A DNA stretch of 64,000 bases from Gammaproteobacteria bacterium (GTDB taxonomy: Bacteria; Pseudomonadota; Gammaproteobacteria; Pseudomonadales; Azotimanducaceae): positions 1 to 64,000 of the forward strand of contig JAJFJZ010000009.1 of assembly GCA_021773565.1 (NCBI GenBank), in the 5' to 3' direction. The notes beneath the pieces were generated by a model. The model was not told the origin of the DNA, ran no database searches, and was given only the letters and a program-made list of their open reading frames with translations. Positions 50,832 through 59,876 of the stretch are shown here, in pieces (the stretch's first letter is position 1; each line of letters starts with the position of its first letter). Position numbers and translations under genes: made by a program.

Positions 50832-51944
50832 ATGGAAGACAGTAAGGCTGTATTTAATACAATTGAAGAGGCGGTTTCCGCCATTGCAGACGGTGAGATG
50901 GTTGTGGTGGTAGATGACGATGATCGTGAAAACGAAGGCGATCTGATTATGGCAGCCGGCCACGCAACGCCGGAACAGGTAGCCTTTATGATTCGTCACA
51001 CCAGCGGAATACTGTGTACTCCGGTACTTGAGGAACACGCCAAAAAACTGCAGCTGGATCCGATGGTTGCAAGAAATGATGCTCCTATGAGCACCGCCTT
51101 CACCATTTCTGTGGACTACAAGCACGGTTTAACCACGGGTATTTCAGCTGAAGAACGTGCAAACACGGTGCTGGCACTGGCTAATAGTAATGTTGCGGCC
51201 GGTGATTTCGTGCGTCCTGGACACATTTTCCCCCTGGTTGCCCGCCAGGGTGGTGTGTTGGTGCGCTCGGGGCATACAGAAGCCGGGGTCGACCTGGCAA
51301 ATCTGGCAGGCTGTGAGCCTGTCGGGCTGCTGGCAGAAATTGTGAACGACAACGGCACGGTAAAACGCCTGCCTGAGTTAATCGAGTTTGCTAAAGAGCA
51401 CACACTCAAATTGATTTCCATTGCCGATTTGATTGCTTACCGACAGCGAAGAGAACAGTTGGTTGAGCGCGTGCGGGAATTCCAGGTTAAAACCCGCATT
51501 GGGCGGGCTCGCGCATTTGCTTACAAAACCCGCTTTGAAGATGTGGAACATCTTGCTCTGGTATTTGGAAAAATTGATCCTTCGACCTCAGTGCTGGTGC
51601 GCATTCATCGTGAAAAACTGGTTGAAGATGTATTCGGTTCCCAGGGCACCTTTGCGCAGGGTCTGATGGATTTGTGTCTGGACAAAATAGGTGAACAGGA
51701 TAGCGGTGTGCTCATCTATTTGCGCGGTGGATTTTTGGGTGTACCCTTGGAAGCTCTGGATAAAGAAGATGCCAGCCGCGAGTCGGAACGTGCGTCAGAA
51801 TGGCTTGAAATTGGCGTAGGGGCACAGATTCTGCGTGATTTAGGCGCCAGTAAAATTCGGATTCTGGCGGCGCGCGAAGTGGACTACGTTGGTCTGGAAG
51901 GCTTTGGCCTTACCCTTGAATCAACTGAATTGCTCACGGACTAA
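50832..51944 (+). CDS. ribBA: 3,4-dihydroxy-2-butanone-4-phosphate synthase with degenerate cyclohydrolase II domain (RibBX type)
   Basis: A 370-residue two-domain protein; start at 50832, after AGGA. The N-terminal RibB domain (about 1-205) is complete: [11 protein letters not shown] (about 29-39), TSGILC and GHTEAGVDL. It makes the four-carbon unit of riboflavin. The C-terminal domain is like GTP cyclohydrolase II but the zinc-binding Cys residues of SECLTGD...RCDCG are missing: here [18 protein letters not shown]. Cyclohydrolase activity is therefore unlikely. Proteins of this kind are called RibBX in some gammaproteobacteria. Confidence 0.88.
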   Translation: MEDSKAVFNTIEEAVSAIADGEMVVVVDDDDRENEGDLIMAAGHATPEQVAFMIRHTSGILCTPVLEEHAKKLQLDPMVARNDAPMSTAFTISVDYKHGLTTGISAEERANTVLALANSNVAAGDFVRPGHIFPLVARQGGVLVRSGHTEAGVDLANLAGCEPVGLLAEIVNDNGTVKRLPELIEFAKEHTLKLISIADLIAYRQRREQLVERVREFQVKTRIGRARAFAYKTRFEDVEHLALVFGKIDPSTSVLVRIHREKLVEDVFGSQGTFAQGLMDLCLDKIGEQDSGVLIYLRGGFLGVPLEALDKEDASRESERASEWLEIGVGAQILRDLGASKIRILAAREVDYVGLEGFGLTLESTELLTD

Positions 51945-51949
51945 TTGTT

Positions 51950-52795
51950 ATGCGTTGGATGAGTTTTGAACGGCAGGGCACGGTGTCATTTGGCATTGTT
52001 TCAGAAGATGCAGTGATCGATGTTGGAGCGCATTATTCACAGTATAAAAGCTTAAAGGCGCTTCTTGCCTCGGGTGAGCTTGATTCGCTTGGTGCAGAAG
52101 CTGCAACCCGGGCATCGGACTATGCATTGAGTGAAATCACTTATTTACCGGTCATTCTCCATCCGGACAAAATATTGTGCGCAGGGCTTAACTACAAAGC
52201 CCATATGGAAGAAACCGGAAACGAAGACACCAGTGCACCAACACTGTTTACGCGTTTTGCATCCTCACAGGTAGGCCACGAACAAGCCATGATAAAGCCG
52301 CGTGAGTCAGACAATCTGGATTTTGAAGGAGAGATTGCACTGATCATTGGCAAAGCCGGAAGGCGTATATCACCGGATGCGGCCTTGAGTCACGTGGCGG
52401 GATACAGTTGTTACAATGATGGCAGTGTGCGGGACTTCCAACGTCACACCAGCCAATTTACGCCAGGTAAGAATTTTGTGCGTACCGGAGGTTTTGGGCC
52501 GTGGATGATGACACCGGATGAAATCGGCGATCTGGATAATATGGAAATTACCACCCGCCTGAATGGTGAAGTGATGCAGAATTCACGCGCAGCATATCTA
52601 ATTTTCAGCTTTGCAGAATTAATAAGTTACAGCTCTACCTTCACTGAACTGGTTCCGGGAGACGTAATCGTTACCGGTACCCCCGCTGGTGTTGGGGCTG
52701 CCAGAAATCCCCCGGTATTTATGCTGCCCGGCGATCAGGTAGATATAGAGGTTTCACCCATCGGAACATTAAGTAATACCATTATTGAAGGGTAA
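51950..52795 (+). CDS. Fumarylacetoacetate hydrolase family protein
   Basis: A 281-residue protein of the FAH fold. The metal site Glu residues are in DFEGEIALIIG (about 124-134) and the signature GYSCYNDGSVRDFQ, FTPGKNF and GDVIVTGTPAGVG are all present. Members cleave or hydrate acyl-pyruvates and other diketo acids in aromatic and amino-acid breakdown. It starts 5 bases after the RibB gene and precedes an aminotransferase; substrate unknown. Confidence 0.88.
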   Translation: MRWMSFERQGTVSFGIVSEDAVIDVGAHYSQYKSLKALLASGELDSLGAEAATRASDYALSEITYLPVILHPDKILCAGLNYKAHMEETGNEDTSAPTLFTRFASSQVGHEQAMIKPRESDNLDFEGEIALIIGKAGRRISPDAALSHVAGYSCYNDGSVRDFQRHTSQFTPGKNFVRTGGFGPWMMTPDEIGDLDNMEITTRLNGEVMQNSRAAYLIFSFAELISYSSTFTELVPGDVIVTGTPAGVGAARNPPVFMLPGDQVDIEVSPIGTLSNTIIEG

Positions 52796-52813
52796 TTCAA
52801 AAAGAGTACGTTT

Positions 52814-54136
52814 ATGAGTAATCAAATCAGCCAGAATCAGCTGGATTCACACTGGATGGCCTATACTGGCAACCGGCAGTTTAAAAAGAATCCACGCATT
52901 ATCGCTTCGGCCAAAGGTGCGTATTTTACCGATGATAAAGGCCGCAAAATCTTTGACGGCTTGTCGGGTTTGTGGACAACGGGTGCAGGACATTGTCGCC
53001 CCGAGATTGCCCAGGCTATTTCCAAACAGGCGATGGAGCTGGATTATTCCCCGGCGTTTCAATATGGCCATAAAAAATCCTTTCAGTTGGCTGAACGCAT
53101 AACGCAGTTTTTGCCTGATGGCCTAAATCGGGTATTTTTCACCAACTCAGGCTCCGAATCAGCAGACACTTCGCTAAAAATAGCCCGGGGCTATTGGCGA
53201 AAAAAGGGACTCGCCTCCAAAACTCGCCTAATTGGACGCGCCAAGGGCTACCACGGAGTGAACTTTGGTGGCATCAGCGTGGGTGGTATTGGGGGAAATC
53301 GCGCCTTGTTTGGTGAAACTCTTGGAGTTGACCACATAACCCACACGCTGTTAAAAGAAAACGCCTTTACAAAGGGCATGCCAGAGAAAGGCGCTTATCT
53401 TGCCGATGATTTACTGGAAAAAATTGCCTTGCATGATGCATCCAACATTGCCGCCGTTATTGTTGAACCGTTGGCGGGGTCTGCGGGGGTGATCCCGCCG
53501 CCGGTGGGATATTTGCAACGCTTGCGTGAAATCTGTGATGAACACAATATTCTTTTGATATTTGATGAGGTGATTACCGCCTTTGGCCGTATGGGCTCTA
53601 ATACCGGGTCTGAAGAATTTGGTGTGGTACCGGACATATTGAACATGGCCAAACAGGTAACCAATGGGGTTATTCCACTTGGAGCTGTTGCGGTAAAACA
53701 GGAAATTTACGATGTGTTTATGCAAGAAGGGGGGCCTGAGTACATGGTGGAATTTCCCCATGGTTATACCTATTCAGCGCATCCCATAGCCTGTGCCGCT
53801 GGTCTTGCCGCTCTTGATGTACTGGAAAATGAAAACCTTGTGCAGCGAGTTAAGGAAATGGCCCCGATTTTTGAGGAAAGCCTGCACACGCTAAACCAAA
53901 CCCGCTACATTTCAGATATTCGCAATTATGGCTTGGCCGGAGCACTCACCATCGAGGCTTATCCGGGTGAGCCCGCGCGCAGACCCTACGAAATAGCAAT
54001 GAAGTGCTGGGAGAAAGGTTTTTACGTGCGCTACGGTGGCGACACTATCCAGCTCGGCTTGCCCTTTATAGTAGAGCAGACCGAGATAGACAGTGTTGTT
54101 AACGCGCTGGGTGAGTCGATAAACGAACTCGCCTAG
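52814..54136 (+). CDS. Class III PLP-dependent aminotransferase (omega-transaminase type)
   Basis: A 440-residue aminotransferase. PLP features: GLWTTGAGH near the N-terminus, NSGSESADTSLKIARGYW (about 112-129), GYHGVNFGGIS, the acid pair in LLIFDEVITAFGRMG (about 250-264) and the Schiff-base Lys in NMAKQVTNGVIPLGAV (about 281). It most resembles beta-alanine/omega-amino acid:pyruvate transaminases. With the FAH protein and ALDH nearby, a role in amine or amino-acid breakdown is plausible. Confidence 0.88.
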   Translation: MSNQISQNQLDSHWMAYTGNRQFKKNPRIIASAKGAYFTDDKGRKIFDGLSGLWTTGAGHCRPEIAQAISKQAMELDYSPAFQYGHKKSFQLAERITQFLPDGLNRVFFTNSGSESADTSLKIARGYWRKKGLASKTRLIGRAKGYHGVNFGGISVGGIGGNRALFGETLGVDHITHTLLKENAFTKGMPEKGAYLADDLLEKIALHDASNIAAVIVEPLAGSAGVIPPPVGYLQRLREICDEHNILLIFDEVITAFGRMGSNTGSEEFGVVPDILNMAKQVTNGVIPLGAVAVKQEIYDVFMQEGGPEYMVEFPHGYTYSAHPIACAAGLAALDVLENENLVQRVKEMAPIFEESLHTLNQTRYISDIRNYGLAGALTIEAYPGEPARRPYEIAMKCWEKGFYVRYGGDTIQLGLPFIVEQTEIDSVVNALGESINELA

Positions 54137-54152
54137 TATATCGGGTAGCGCT

Positions 54153-55388
54153 CTAAGCGACTGAACTGGAGTCCGGTCGTCCAACGGCCCCTGCAATCAT
54201 ATTGCTTGCAGCGTCCGAAGCTGGCATGGTCGGTTTGCCGCGCGCAACCATGTTAAATGGTTCCGTATCTATATCTTCCAGAACTATTTCACCGGCCAGT
54301 ACAGCAGCTTTCCACTCATCCTGTTGTTTTTGTCTGGAATGAAATGCAGGCATCACTTCCTTGGCAAATAATTCCAGGCTTTCGCATATATCCTTATGGG
54401 TATTTTTACCCGCCTGGTTTAGCAAAATTACCTGATCTACATGTGCTGCTTCAAGCTCTGACAATCGTTCAATGATGGTTTCCGGGCTACCAATAAGCTC
54501 ACTTCCTGAACGCTTTTGTCCGGCGGGTGTTTGTTTCCACTCCTGATATCGGTCCCAGAAGTTAACCGTACTAGGCTCAAAGGGACCTTCTTTGCTGTAA
54601 AGCTGCAAGGCAAACTGGAAAAATGTCCAGCCGTCGGCTTTTTGCCAGGCTTCTTCATCGGTTTTGGCGCACATAAAACCGCCAACCACTGCAAGATTGG
54701 GATTGCTCTGGTAATCGCAAAGTTTCTCCTGGTTGTGGATAAAAGTATTGTAGTAGGCGTTTACCCAGGCCCTGGATGAATCCAGATCAACAAACTTGAA
54801 ACATAAAGCGCCCATTCCCCGATGAGCCGAGTAGCGGATGGTATCCAGCTGCGAACAGGCAACCCATAAAGGTGGGTGGGGTTTTTGCATGGGTTTTGGG
54901 ATGACGGCACGCTTGGGAAATTTATAAAATGCACCGTCATACTCCCATGCGTGATTGTAAAACATGGGTAGAGTACAGCGCACTGCGTCCTCCCACACCA
55001 GACGTTTGTCTCTGAATTTTACGTTGAAGGGGTGTAATTCGGTGGTAGAGGCACCTTCACCTATGCCCAATTCAACGCGACCATCAGAGATTAGATCGAG
55101 TGTAGAAACCTTTTCAGCAACGCGAGCCGGATGGTTGGTGGTGAGCTGAATAATGCCGTGCCCCAGGCGAATATTTTTTGTTCGCTGACTGGCAGCGGCC
55201 AGAAATACTTCTGGTGCACTGGAATGTGAATACTCCTCCAGAAAATGATGTTCCACTTCCCAGGCATAGTCATAACCCAGCTTGTCGGCAAGCTCTATCT
55301 GGTCCAGTGCTTCCTTAAGCAGTTGGTGTTCGCTGTTTTCCTTCCAACCACGCGGTAACTGATGCTCGTAAAATATGCCAAATTTCAT
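54153..55388 (-). CDS. LLM-class flavin-dependent oxidoreductase
   Basis: A 411-residue luciferase-like monooxygenase. The start at 55388 is set by GGAGAG six bases upstream. The TIM-barrel pattern is typical: MKFGIFYEHQLP, YDYAWEVEHHFLEEYSHSS, LGHGIIQLTTNHPARVAEKVSTLDLISDGRVELGIGEG. It would use reduced flavin and O2 on an unknown substrate. It is read against its neighbours and converges with the aminotransferase gene. Confidence 0.9.
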   Translation of the reverse strand: MKFGIFYEHQLPRGWKENSEHQLLKEALDQIELADKLGYDYAWEVEHHFLEEYSHSSAPEVFLAAASQRTKNIRLGHGIIQLTTNHPARVAEKVSTLDLISDGRVELGIGEGASTTELHPFNVKFRDKRLVWEDAVRCTLPMFYNHAWEYDGAFYKFPKRAVIPKPMQKPHPPLWVACSQLDTIRYSAHRGMGALCFKFVDLDSSRAWVNAYYNTFIHNQEKLCDYQSNPNLAVVGGFMCAKTDEEAWQKADGWTFFQFALQLYSKEGPFEPSTVNFWDRYQEWKQTPAGQKRSGSELIGSPETIIERLSELEAAHVDQVILLNQAGKNTHKDICESLELFAKEVMPAFHSRQKQQDEWKAAVLAGEIVLEDIDTEPFNMVARGKPTMPASDAASNMIAGAVGRPDSSSVA

Positions 55389-55507
55389 GTCCTGCTCTCC
55401 ACCCATAATCTGCCGAATCTATTGATAGTCGCATTGTGAAAAAACTATTGCAATAATTGATACCGGGCGTCATAAAGCAAGGGGTCCATTGGCCAGGGGA
55501 GTTTGAT

Positions 55508-56506
55508 ATGCGCATTAGTGTAGTGAATGCAACAAAAATGCAGGCGGCAATAGCGCTTATGCTTTTTATGATAGTGGTAACGCCGAGTTACGCAGAAGAT
55601 ATGGCCGGTGCCAGTGACCATCCTGTACTCACCCGTTATCCCGGTTCTGAAATAAAGTGGTACGATGTGCAGGCCTTTCAAGCCTACAGGGTTGCCACCG
55701 GTCCGATGAGTGGCTACAACAGCATTGAAAAGTGGATTGACACACAAGGGCAAATTACGCGAATTTACTATGAACTCAGCGGCACAAATACCCACTCTGA
55801 AGTGTACGCGAATTACAAAAAGGCACTGGTAGATTCAGGATTTACCATTTTGTCTCAAGGTCTGTTCGCACAGTCCAGTCGCAAGCCGGATATCGGCAGC
55901 CGAAAATGGCTTGGGACTTATTACCAGGAAAACCAGTTACCGCCAAACGGTATCCGCCTGTTAAATGGTTCCGCAACCAGCGGTGGTAGTGGTTTTATTG
56001 CAGCGAGTAAGCAACGCGCTGTCGGTACAGTTTTTGTCGCTATTGGTGTTGCCCAATATTCGGACAGTATCGCAACCACGATGATAGATGTTGTGGAGGT
56101 TGACGATGTGAAAACCGATTTGGTTTCAATTGACTCAGAAGCCATTGGCAAAGGGGTAATGGAATATGGTCGGGTGGTGCTGGATGGTATTTTTTTTGAG
56201 TATGATCAGGCTGCACTCAAAAACACATCACTGCCAGCGCTGGAACAAATTGCAGCATTTCTTGGGGATCACCCAAAGATGAATTTTTATGTCGTGGGCC
56301 ACACCGATAGTACCGGTACCTATACTTACAACAGCACCTTGTCGGGGCGCCGTGCTGCTGAAGTGCGCAGAGTATTGGTTGAGGAGTTTGGCATTGCGGC
56401 CACGCGACTTGAATCCCACGGTGTTGGGCCGCTAAATCCGGTCTTTTCTAATTCAAGTGAAAATGGGCGTGAAAATAATCGCCGGGTGGAGTTGGTAGAA
56501 CGATAA
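55508..56506 (+). CDS. OmpA-domain protein with DUF4892-like N-terminal domain
   Basis: A 332-residue exported protein. Start at 55508, after GGGGAG. A signal peptide (cleavage after PSYA, about residue 29) is followed by a DUF4892-like domain (about 38-200) and a C-terminal OmpA domain (about 215-332) with VVGHTDSTGTYTYNSTLSGRRAAEVRRVL, carrying the Asp and Arg that bind diaminopimelate in peptidoglycan. It likely anchors an outer-membrane or periplasmic complex to the wall. Confidence 0.85.
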   Translation: MRISVVNATKMQAAIALMLFMIVVTPSYAEDMAGASDHPVLTRYPGSEIKWYDVQAFQAYRVATGPMSGYNSIEKWIDTQGQITRIYYELSGTNTHSEVYANYKKALVDSGFTILSQGLFAQSSRKPDIGSRKWLGTYYQENQLPPNGIRLLNGSATSGGSGFIAASKQRAVGTVFVAIGVAQYSDSIATTMIDVVEVDDVKTDLVSIDSEAIGKGVMEYGRVVLDGIFFEYDQAALKNTSLPALEQIAAFLGDHPKMNFYVVGHTDSTGTYTYNSTLSGRRAAEVRRVLVEEFGIAATRLESHGVGPLNPVFSNSSENGRENNRRVELVER

Positions 56507-56529
56507 ATATTTATCGGTAGATCGAAGGG

Positions 56530-56723
56530 ATGAGTAGACGAAAAATCTGGCAAGTGCTGTTAAGTCTGTGCATGACATTTATTGGATTAACGGTGGGTAC
56601 CTGGTTGGGAGGGCAGTATTTTGTGCCGCAAAAACTATCCGAAATGCAGCATTGTTGAGCGTGCTTGGAACACTGATAATAATGGGAATTTTGTGGCTTA
56701 GGATTATGGTCCTAAATTCTTGA
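56530..56723 (+). pseudogene. Small two-helix membrane ORF, probably frameshifted
   Basis: A 42-residue frame (56530-56658) encodes a membrane helix (VLLSLCMTFIGLTVGTWLGG). A second hydrophobic helix (LLSVLGTLIIMGILWLRIMV) is encoded immediately after in another frame, from about 56653 to the stop at 56723. Joined, they would form a plausible two-helix protein, so a frameshift is suspected. It marks the end of normal chromosome before the cassette array. Confidence 0.4.
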
Positions 56724-56744
56724 GGCGTTTATGCGGAATTTGAG

Positions 56745-57167
56745 ATGTCTATGATTAAATCGGTCGGAACATGTTTGTGCGGCGCAGTCACGCTTAGCGG
56801 TTCATTCGAGGAACGCGTGGGCGCTTGTCACTGTGATATCTGCAGAACCTGGGGAGGTGGTCCGTTATTTGCGCTAGATGGCGGTGAGTTCCTCCAGATT
56901 TCCAATCCTGAGGTGGTGAAAACCTTCCGTAGCACGGAATGGGCCGAGCGGGGGTTTTGCGAGCGGTGTGGAACCCACCTCTACATTCGGGTAAAACAAT
57001 CCGGGCGATACATTGTGCCCGCGGGTATATTTCCACTCGATGGTCAATTGAACTTTGACCATCAAATCTTTATAGACAAGCAACCGACCTACTATTGTTT
57101 CGCTAACGAAACCAAGAATATGACTGGTGAAGAGGTATTCGCACAGTTCACGGAGGACAATGCATAA
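56745..57167 (+). CDS. GFA-type zinc protein (glutathione-dependent formaldehyde-activating family)
   Basis: A 140-residue CENP-V/GFA domain. Zinc ligands are visible: CLCG (about 9-12), ACHCDIC (about 28-34) and CERCGTHL (about 75-82). Family members may bind glutathione adducts; most have no proven function. Its stop overlaps the left end of an attC site (57162), so it is cargo of the array or its first gene. A GTTTATGC-like sequence just upstream (about 56728-56735) may be an eroded right end of another site. Confidence 0.82.
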   Translation: MSMIKSVGTCLCGAVTLSGSFEERVGACHCDICRTWGGGPLFALDGGEFLQISNPEVVKTFRSTEWAERGFCERCGTHLYIRVKQSGRYIVPAGIFPLDGQLNFDHQIFIDKQPTYYCFANETKNMTGEEVFAQFTEDNA

Positions 57168-57232
57168 CATGCAGTTGAAGCTGCTTATTTCATTCGCTCG
57201 GACCGCCTTTGGCGTCCGCTTAACTAGTTGTT
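57162..57232 (+). repeat. attC site 1
   Basis: Left end GCATAAC, inner box GTTGAAGC with its partner GCTTAACT, and right end near GTTC at 57230-57233. The left box has one extra G, the unpaired base typical of attC bottom strands. The right core is interrupted compared with GTTRRRY. Its arms closely resemble those of attC site 8. Confidence 0.75.
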
Positions 57233-57251
57233 CATATGCCATGGCGCTAGC

Positions 57252-57755
57252 GTGACGATCACTGAGCTCGGAGCATTAGGAGAGTTCGTCGGAGCCATCG
57301 GCGTCGTAATCACGCTTATATACTTAGCTTTCCAGATTCGCCAGAACACCACGCAATTAAAGCAGAATGAGAGCATTGCAAAGGCTGCCGCGGTAAATAA
57401 CAGCAACATAGCTCTCCGTCATACCCGTCAGGCCATTTTCACATCTGAGGAGGTTTCGAAGCTGTTCGTATCGGGAAATACAGATTGGGGCAGCCTTTCA
57501 GACTTGGAATTAGTCCGATATCGCTTCATGATCCAAAACATCACTGATGTAATGCTAGATATCTACTCGCAGACACTAGAGACAAATTTCTCACCAGAGA
57601 ACTGGGAGACTCAAGGCGTGAATCTCGTACGGCGCATCCTCGATACTGACGGTGGGCGGTGGTTCTGGGAAAATTACCAGGAAAACTATCCGCGATCTTT
57701 TCGAGAAGAGGTGGAACGAATATTGAGCATGATGCAAGCCCAGGGAGGCATCTAA
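57252..57755 (+). CDS. Cassette: small membrane protein (paralogue family)
   Basis: A 167-residue protein, start GTG at 57252, 20 bases after the attC core. The first 30 residues (LGALGEFVGAIGVVITLIYLAFQIRQN) form a membrane helix with the QIRQN end typical of this group, then about 130 mostly helical residues, with an acidic and Trp-rich C-terminal part. Closest in plan to the proteins at 58934 and 61794. Family without known function. Confidence 0.72.
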   Translation: MTITELGALGEFVGAIGVVITLIYLAFQIRQNTTQLKQNESIAKAAAVNNSNIALRHTRQAIFTSEEVSKLFVSGNTDWGSLSDLELVRYRFMIQNITDVMLDIYSQTLETNFSPENWETQGVNLVRRILDTDGGRWFWENYQENYPRSFREEVERILSMMQAQGGI

Positions 57756-57872
57756 CATGCAGTTGAAGTCAGTCGTCGCTATGCTCCTTCTTCGGCCGTG
57801 GCAACCTGTCACTTGGCTTGCTTATGCAACCCAAGCGCCAGAACGTCCACGCTGCTTAACTGGGTGTTATAA
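57750..57872 (+). repeat. attC site 2
   Basis: Left end ATCTAAC (57750-57756) and right end GTTATAA (57866-57872), 123 bp. Inner boxes GTTGAAGTC and a CTTAACTGG partner. It is very similar to attC site 9 over most of its length, including TGGCAACCTGTCAC and GCGCCAGAACGTCCACG. Confidence 0.82.
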
Positions 57873-57889
57873 CTCACGAGACGTCAAAT

Positions 57890-58213
57890 ATGATTATTAG
57901 AATTTTTCGAGCACGCATTCAACCGGGATGTCTCGATCTATGGCAGGAGAAGGTCGAAAAATTTTCTATCCCTTGGTTGATATCTCAGCAAGGCCTTATT
58001 GCCTACTATCCTGGAAAGCCTGTAACAGATGAGTCACGGGAATATTCCATGACGTCGATTTGGGAAGATATGAATGTACTTATCAACGCAGTAGGCGATG
58101 ACTGGCAACAAGTGGTTCTATTGGAGGAGGAGGCAAGTTTGGTTGAAGAGACTTCTGTTGAACACTATGAATCATTTAATTCAAAAAAGATCGAATCGAG
58201 ATGTGAGTTATAA
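57890..58213 (+). CDS. Cassette: antibiotic biosynthesis monooxygenase-like (dimeric alpha/beta barrel) protein
   Basis: A 107-residue protein with the ABM-like ferredoxin fold: MIIRIFRARIQPGCLDLWQE, then GLIAYYPGKP and the strand EYSMTSIWEDMN. ABM proteins range from quinol oxygenases to heme-degrading enzymes; no catalytic residues can be named. A single-gene cassette with its stop at the left end of attC site 3. Confidence 0.6.
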   Translation: MIIRIFRARIQPGCLDLWQEKVEKFSIPWLISQQGLIAYYPGKPVTDESREYSMTSIWEDMNVLINAVGDDWQQVVLLEEEASLVEETSVEHYESFNSKKIESRCEL

Positions 58214-58278
58214 CAATCGCATGCAGCAGGACTTTGGCAAGCTGCGCTTGCCTCAGCCGCTGATGCGAAGCGTTATGT
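58208..58278 (+). repeat. attC site 3
   Basis: Left TTATAAC (58208-58214), right GTTATGT (58272-58278), 71 bp. The inner arms TCGCATGCAGC and GCTGATGCGA are complementary except for one extra base in the left arm, the extrahelical base expected for attC. Confidence 0.8.
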
Positions 58279-58319
58279 GTCTTATTGTCATTCTGGAAGC
58301 TGAGGAACCTCAATAGATC

Positions 58320-58766
58320 ATGGATAGTGAAAGAATCAATCACTGGCTAACTCTTTTAGCCAATTTTGGCGTAATAGCGGGTGTTGTCTTTTTGGCTTTT
58401 GAGATTCAACAGAATAATGAATTGCTAGTCCAGGAATCTCGTTATTCCATGTTGCAGAATCAAAAAGATTGGAAGATGTTTTTGAACGGCGATCCGGAGA
58501 TTGCGAAGTTGATCTACTCCCCCCAAATCGAAAAATTAAGTGAATTAGACAAATTGAGAAGATTCGATATTATTTCGGGCGTCGTACTAACCTGGCAATG
58601 GGAATGGGAACAATCACACTCAAACCTCTTAGGTAATTCCAAATTGCCAGTAGAAGCTTTTCGCACATTATGGAAATCGCAAAATATTCAATCGATATGG
58701 AAGGAATTGAAACCCATCCTTATGCCTGATTTCGCTGAATATATGGAAAGCGAGGTAGTCAATTGA
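58320..58766 (+). CDS. Cassette: small membrane protein (divergent paralogue)
   Basis: A 148-residue protein: a membrane helix (LLANFGVIAGVVFLAFEIQQNN, about 11-32) followed by a helical, Trp-rich cytosolic part. It keeps the helix-then-E/Q-I-x-Q-N plan of the group but has an N-terminal extension and the most different sequence. AT-richer than neighbouring cassettes, which suggests a different origin. Confidence 0.65.
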   Translation: MDSERINHWLTLLANFGVIAGVVFLAFEIQQNNELLVQESRYSMLQNQKDWKMFLNGDPEIAKLIYSPQIEKLSELDKLRRFDIISGVVLTWQWEWEQSHSNLLGNSKLPVEAFRTLWKSQNIQSIWKELKPILMPDFAEYMESEVVN

Positions 58767-58787
58767 ATTCTGGTTCTCAGGAGTGAC

Positions 58788-58928
58788 ACCTAACATGAAG
58801 TGGAAGCCGCTCCTCCACCTACGGCTCCGTCACTCGGACGTATCTATCCTCTATTCAATTGCGAATGACTTCGCCATTTTGTCGCAATTGCCCTTCAGGC
58901 AGCTGCGCCGCTTAACTAGTTGTTAGGT
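58788..58928 (+). repeat. attC site 4
   Basis: Left ACCTAAC (58788-58794), right GTTAGGT (58922-58928): exact inverse of each other. At 141 bp this is a long, VCR-like site with further internal inverted repeats such as GCGAATGACTTCGC. Best-formed attC in the window. Confidence 0.88.
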
Positions 58929-58933
58929 GCCAA

Positions 58934-59401
58934 GTGAACTGGGACGCTTTAGGAGCAATCGGTGAGATAGTTGGCGCAGCCGCTGTATTTGCGACTCTCG
59001 TCTACCTAGCAGTACAGATCCGGCAGAACACGGCCGCACTTAAGGCTTCATCCCATCACGCAATCACTGACTCCTTCAATGCTATTAATGTGAAGATCAT
59101 TGAAGATCCCGGGACAGCTCGATTGTGGCGCATTGGCCATACCGATCTATCCAGACTGGATGAAGATGAACAAACTCAGTACGCATTTCTAATGATAGCC
59201 TATATGCGTATATTCGAGACTTTGTACTACCAACGCGAAGTTGGAACCATGGAAGAGCAACTATTCCTGACAGAGGAAAAGACACTCAAGTGGACTGTTC
59301 AGCAATCTGGATTTGTCGAATGGTGGGATGTGAACCCGATATCTTTGAGTACAGAGTTTCGAGATTACGTTAACAGGCTACGAGTTGAGGCAGACACCTG
59401 A
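58934..59401 (+). CDS. Cassette: small membrane protein (paralogue family)
   Basis: A 155-residue protein, start GTG at 58934, only 5 bases after the attC core. It begins MNWDALGAIGEIVGAAAVFA..., and a membrane helix ends in VQIRQNTAALKAS. A conserved-looking C-terminal piece, WWDVNPISLSTEFRDYVNRL, recurs in the broken copy at 59465. No ribosome site is visible before the start, as in the other copies. Confidence 0.72.
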   Translation: MNWDALGAIGEIVGAAAVFATLVYLAVQIRQNTAALKASSHHAITDSFNAINVKIIEDPGTARLWRIGHTDLSRLDEDEQTQYAFLMIAYMRIFETLYYQREVGTMEEQLFLTEEKTLKWTVQQSGFVEWWDVNPISLSTEFRDYVNRLRVEADT

Positions 59402-59447
59402 CATGAAGTTGAAGCCAGTCCCTTGGCCGCTTAACTTGGTGTTAGAC
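59396..59447 (+). repeat. attC site 5
   Basis: Left ACCTGAC (59396-59402), right GTTAGAC (59441-59447), only 52 bp. Inner boxes GTTGAAGCC and CGCTTAACTTGG remain, but the long central part of the other sites is missing. Confidence 0.8.
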
Positions 59448-59464
59448 GTCATGGAGAGTGCACG

Positions 59465-59742
59465 TTGAATTGGGATGCGATAGGCGCTCTCGGAGAGTTA
59501 GTCAGCGGACTGGCTGTTCTCATCACGCTTGTCTACCTCGCACTCCAGATACGTCAGAATACCGCGCAGGCGATGAAGGCATTGTATTGGCTGAAGAAAG
59601 AGCCATGAAAATCGTAGCTACCTCCCCTGGAGGACGAGATTGGTGGGATGATAATACGTATGGGTTCAGTGTAGAATTTCGAAGTTATGTAGATGAACTC
59701 ATCGTATCTAACACGGCATTGGACAAAGGAGGTGACGTCTAA
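59465..59742 (+). pseudogene. Cassette: broken copy of the small membrane protein family
   Basis: From TTG at 59465 the frame reads MNWDAIGALGELVSG... with an intact membrane helix and QIRQNT, then stops at 59606 after 46 residues. A second frame from about 59585 to 59742 encodes the family C-terminus (RDWWDDNTYGFSVEFRSYVDEL). The middle of the protein, roughly 60-70 residues, is missing, so an internal deletion with a frame change is the simplest reading. Confidence 0.75.
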
Positions 59743-59850
59743 CATGCAGTTGAAGTCGTTGCGTCGCCTCTCGGATGTAGAAAGTCGTCACGCATATTGC
59801 ATTCGCAATCTGCTTGCCAACTTCCTACGCTGCCTAACCTGGTGTTATGT
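59737..59850 (+). repeat. attC site 6
   Basis: Left GTCTAAC (59737-59743), right GTTATGT (59844-59850), 114 bp, with GTTGAAGTC and GCCTAACCTGG inner boxes and a central ATTGCATTCGCAAT palindrome. Confidence 0.82.
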
Positions 59851-59876
59851 GCCCTACTTCCAGGGTTAGTCAGAAG

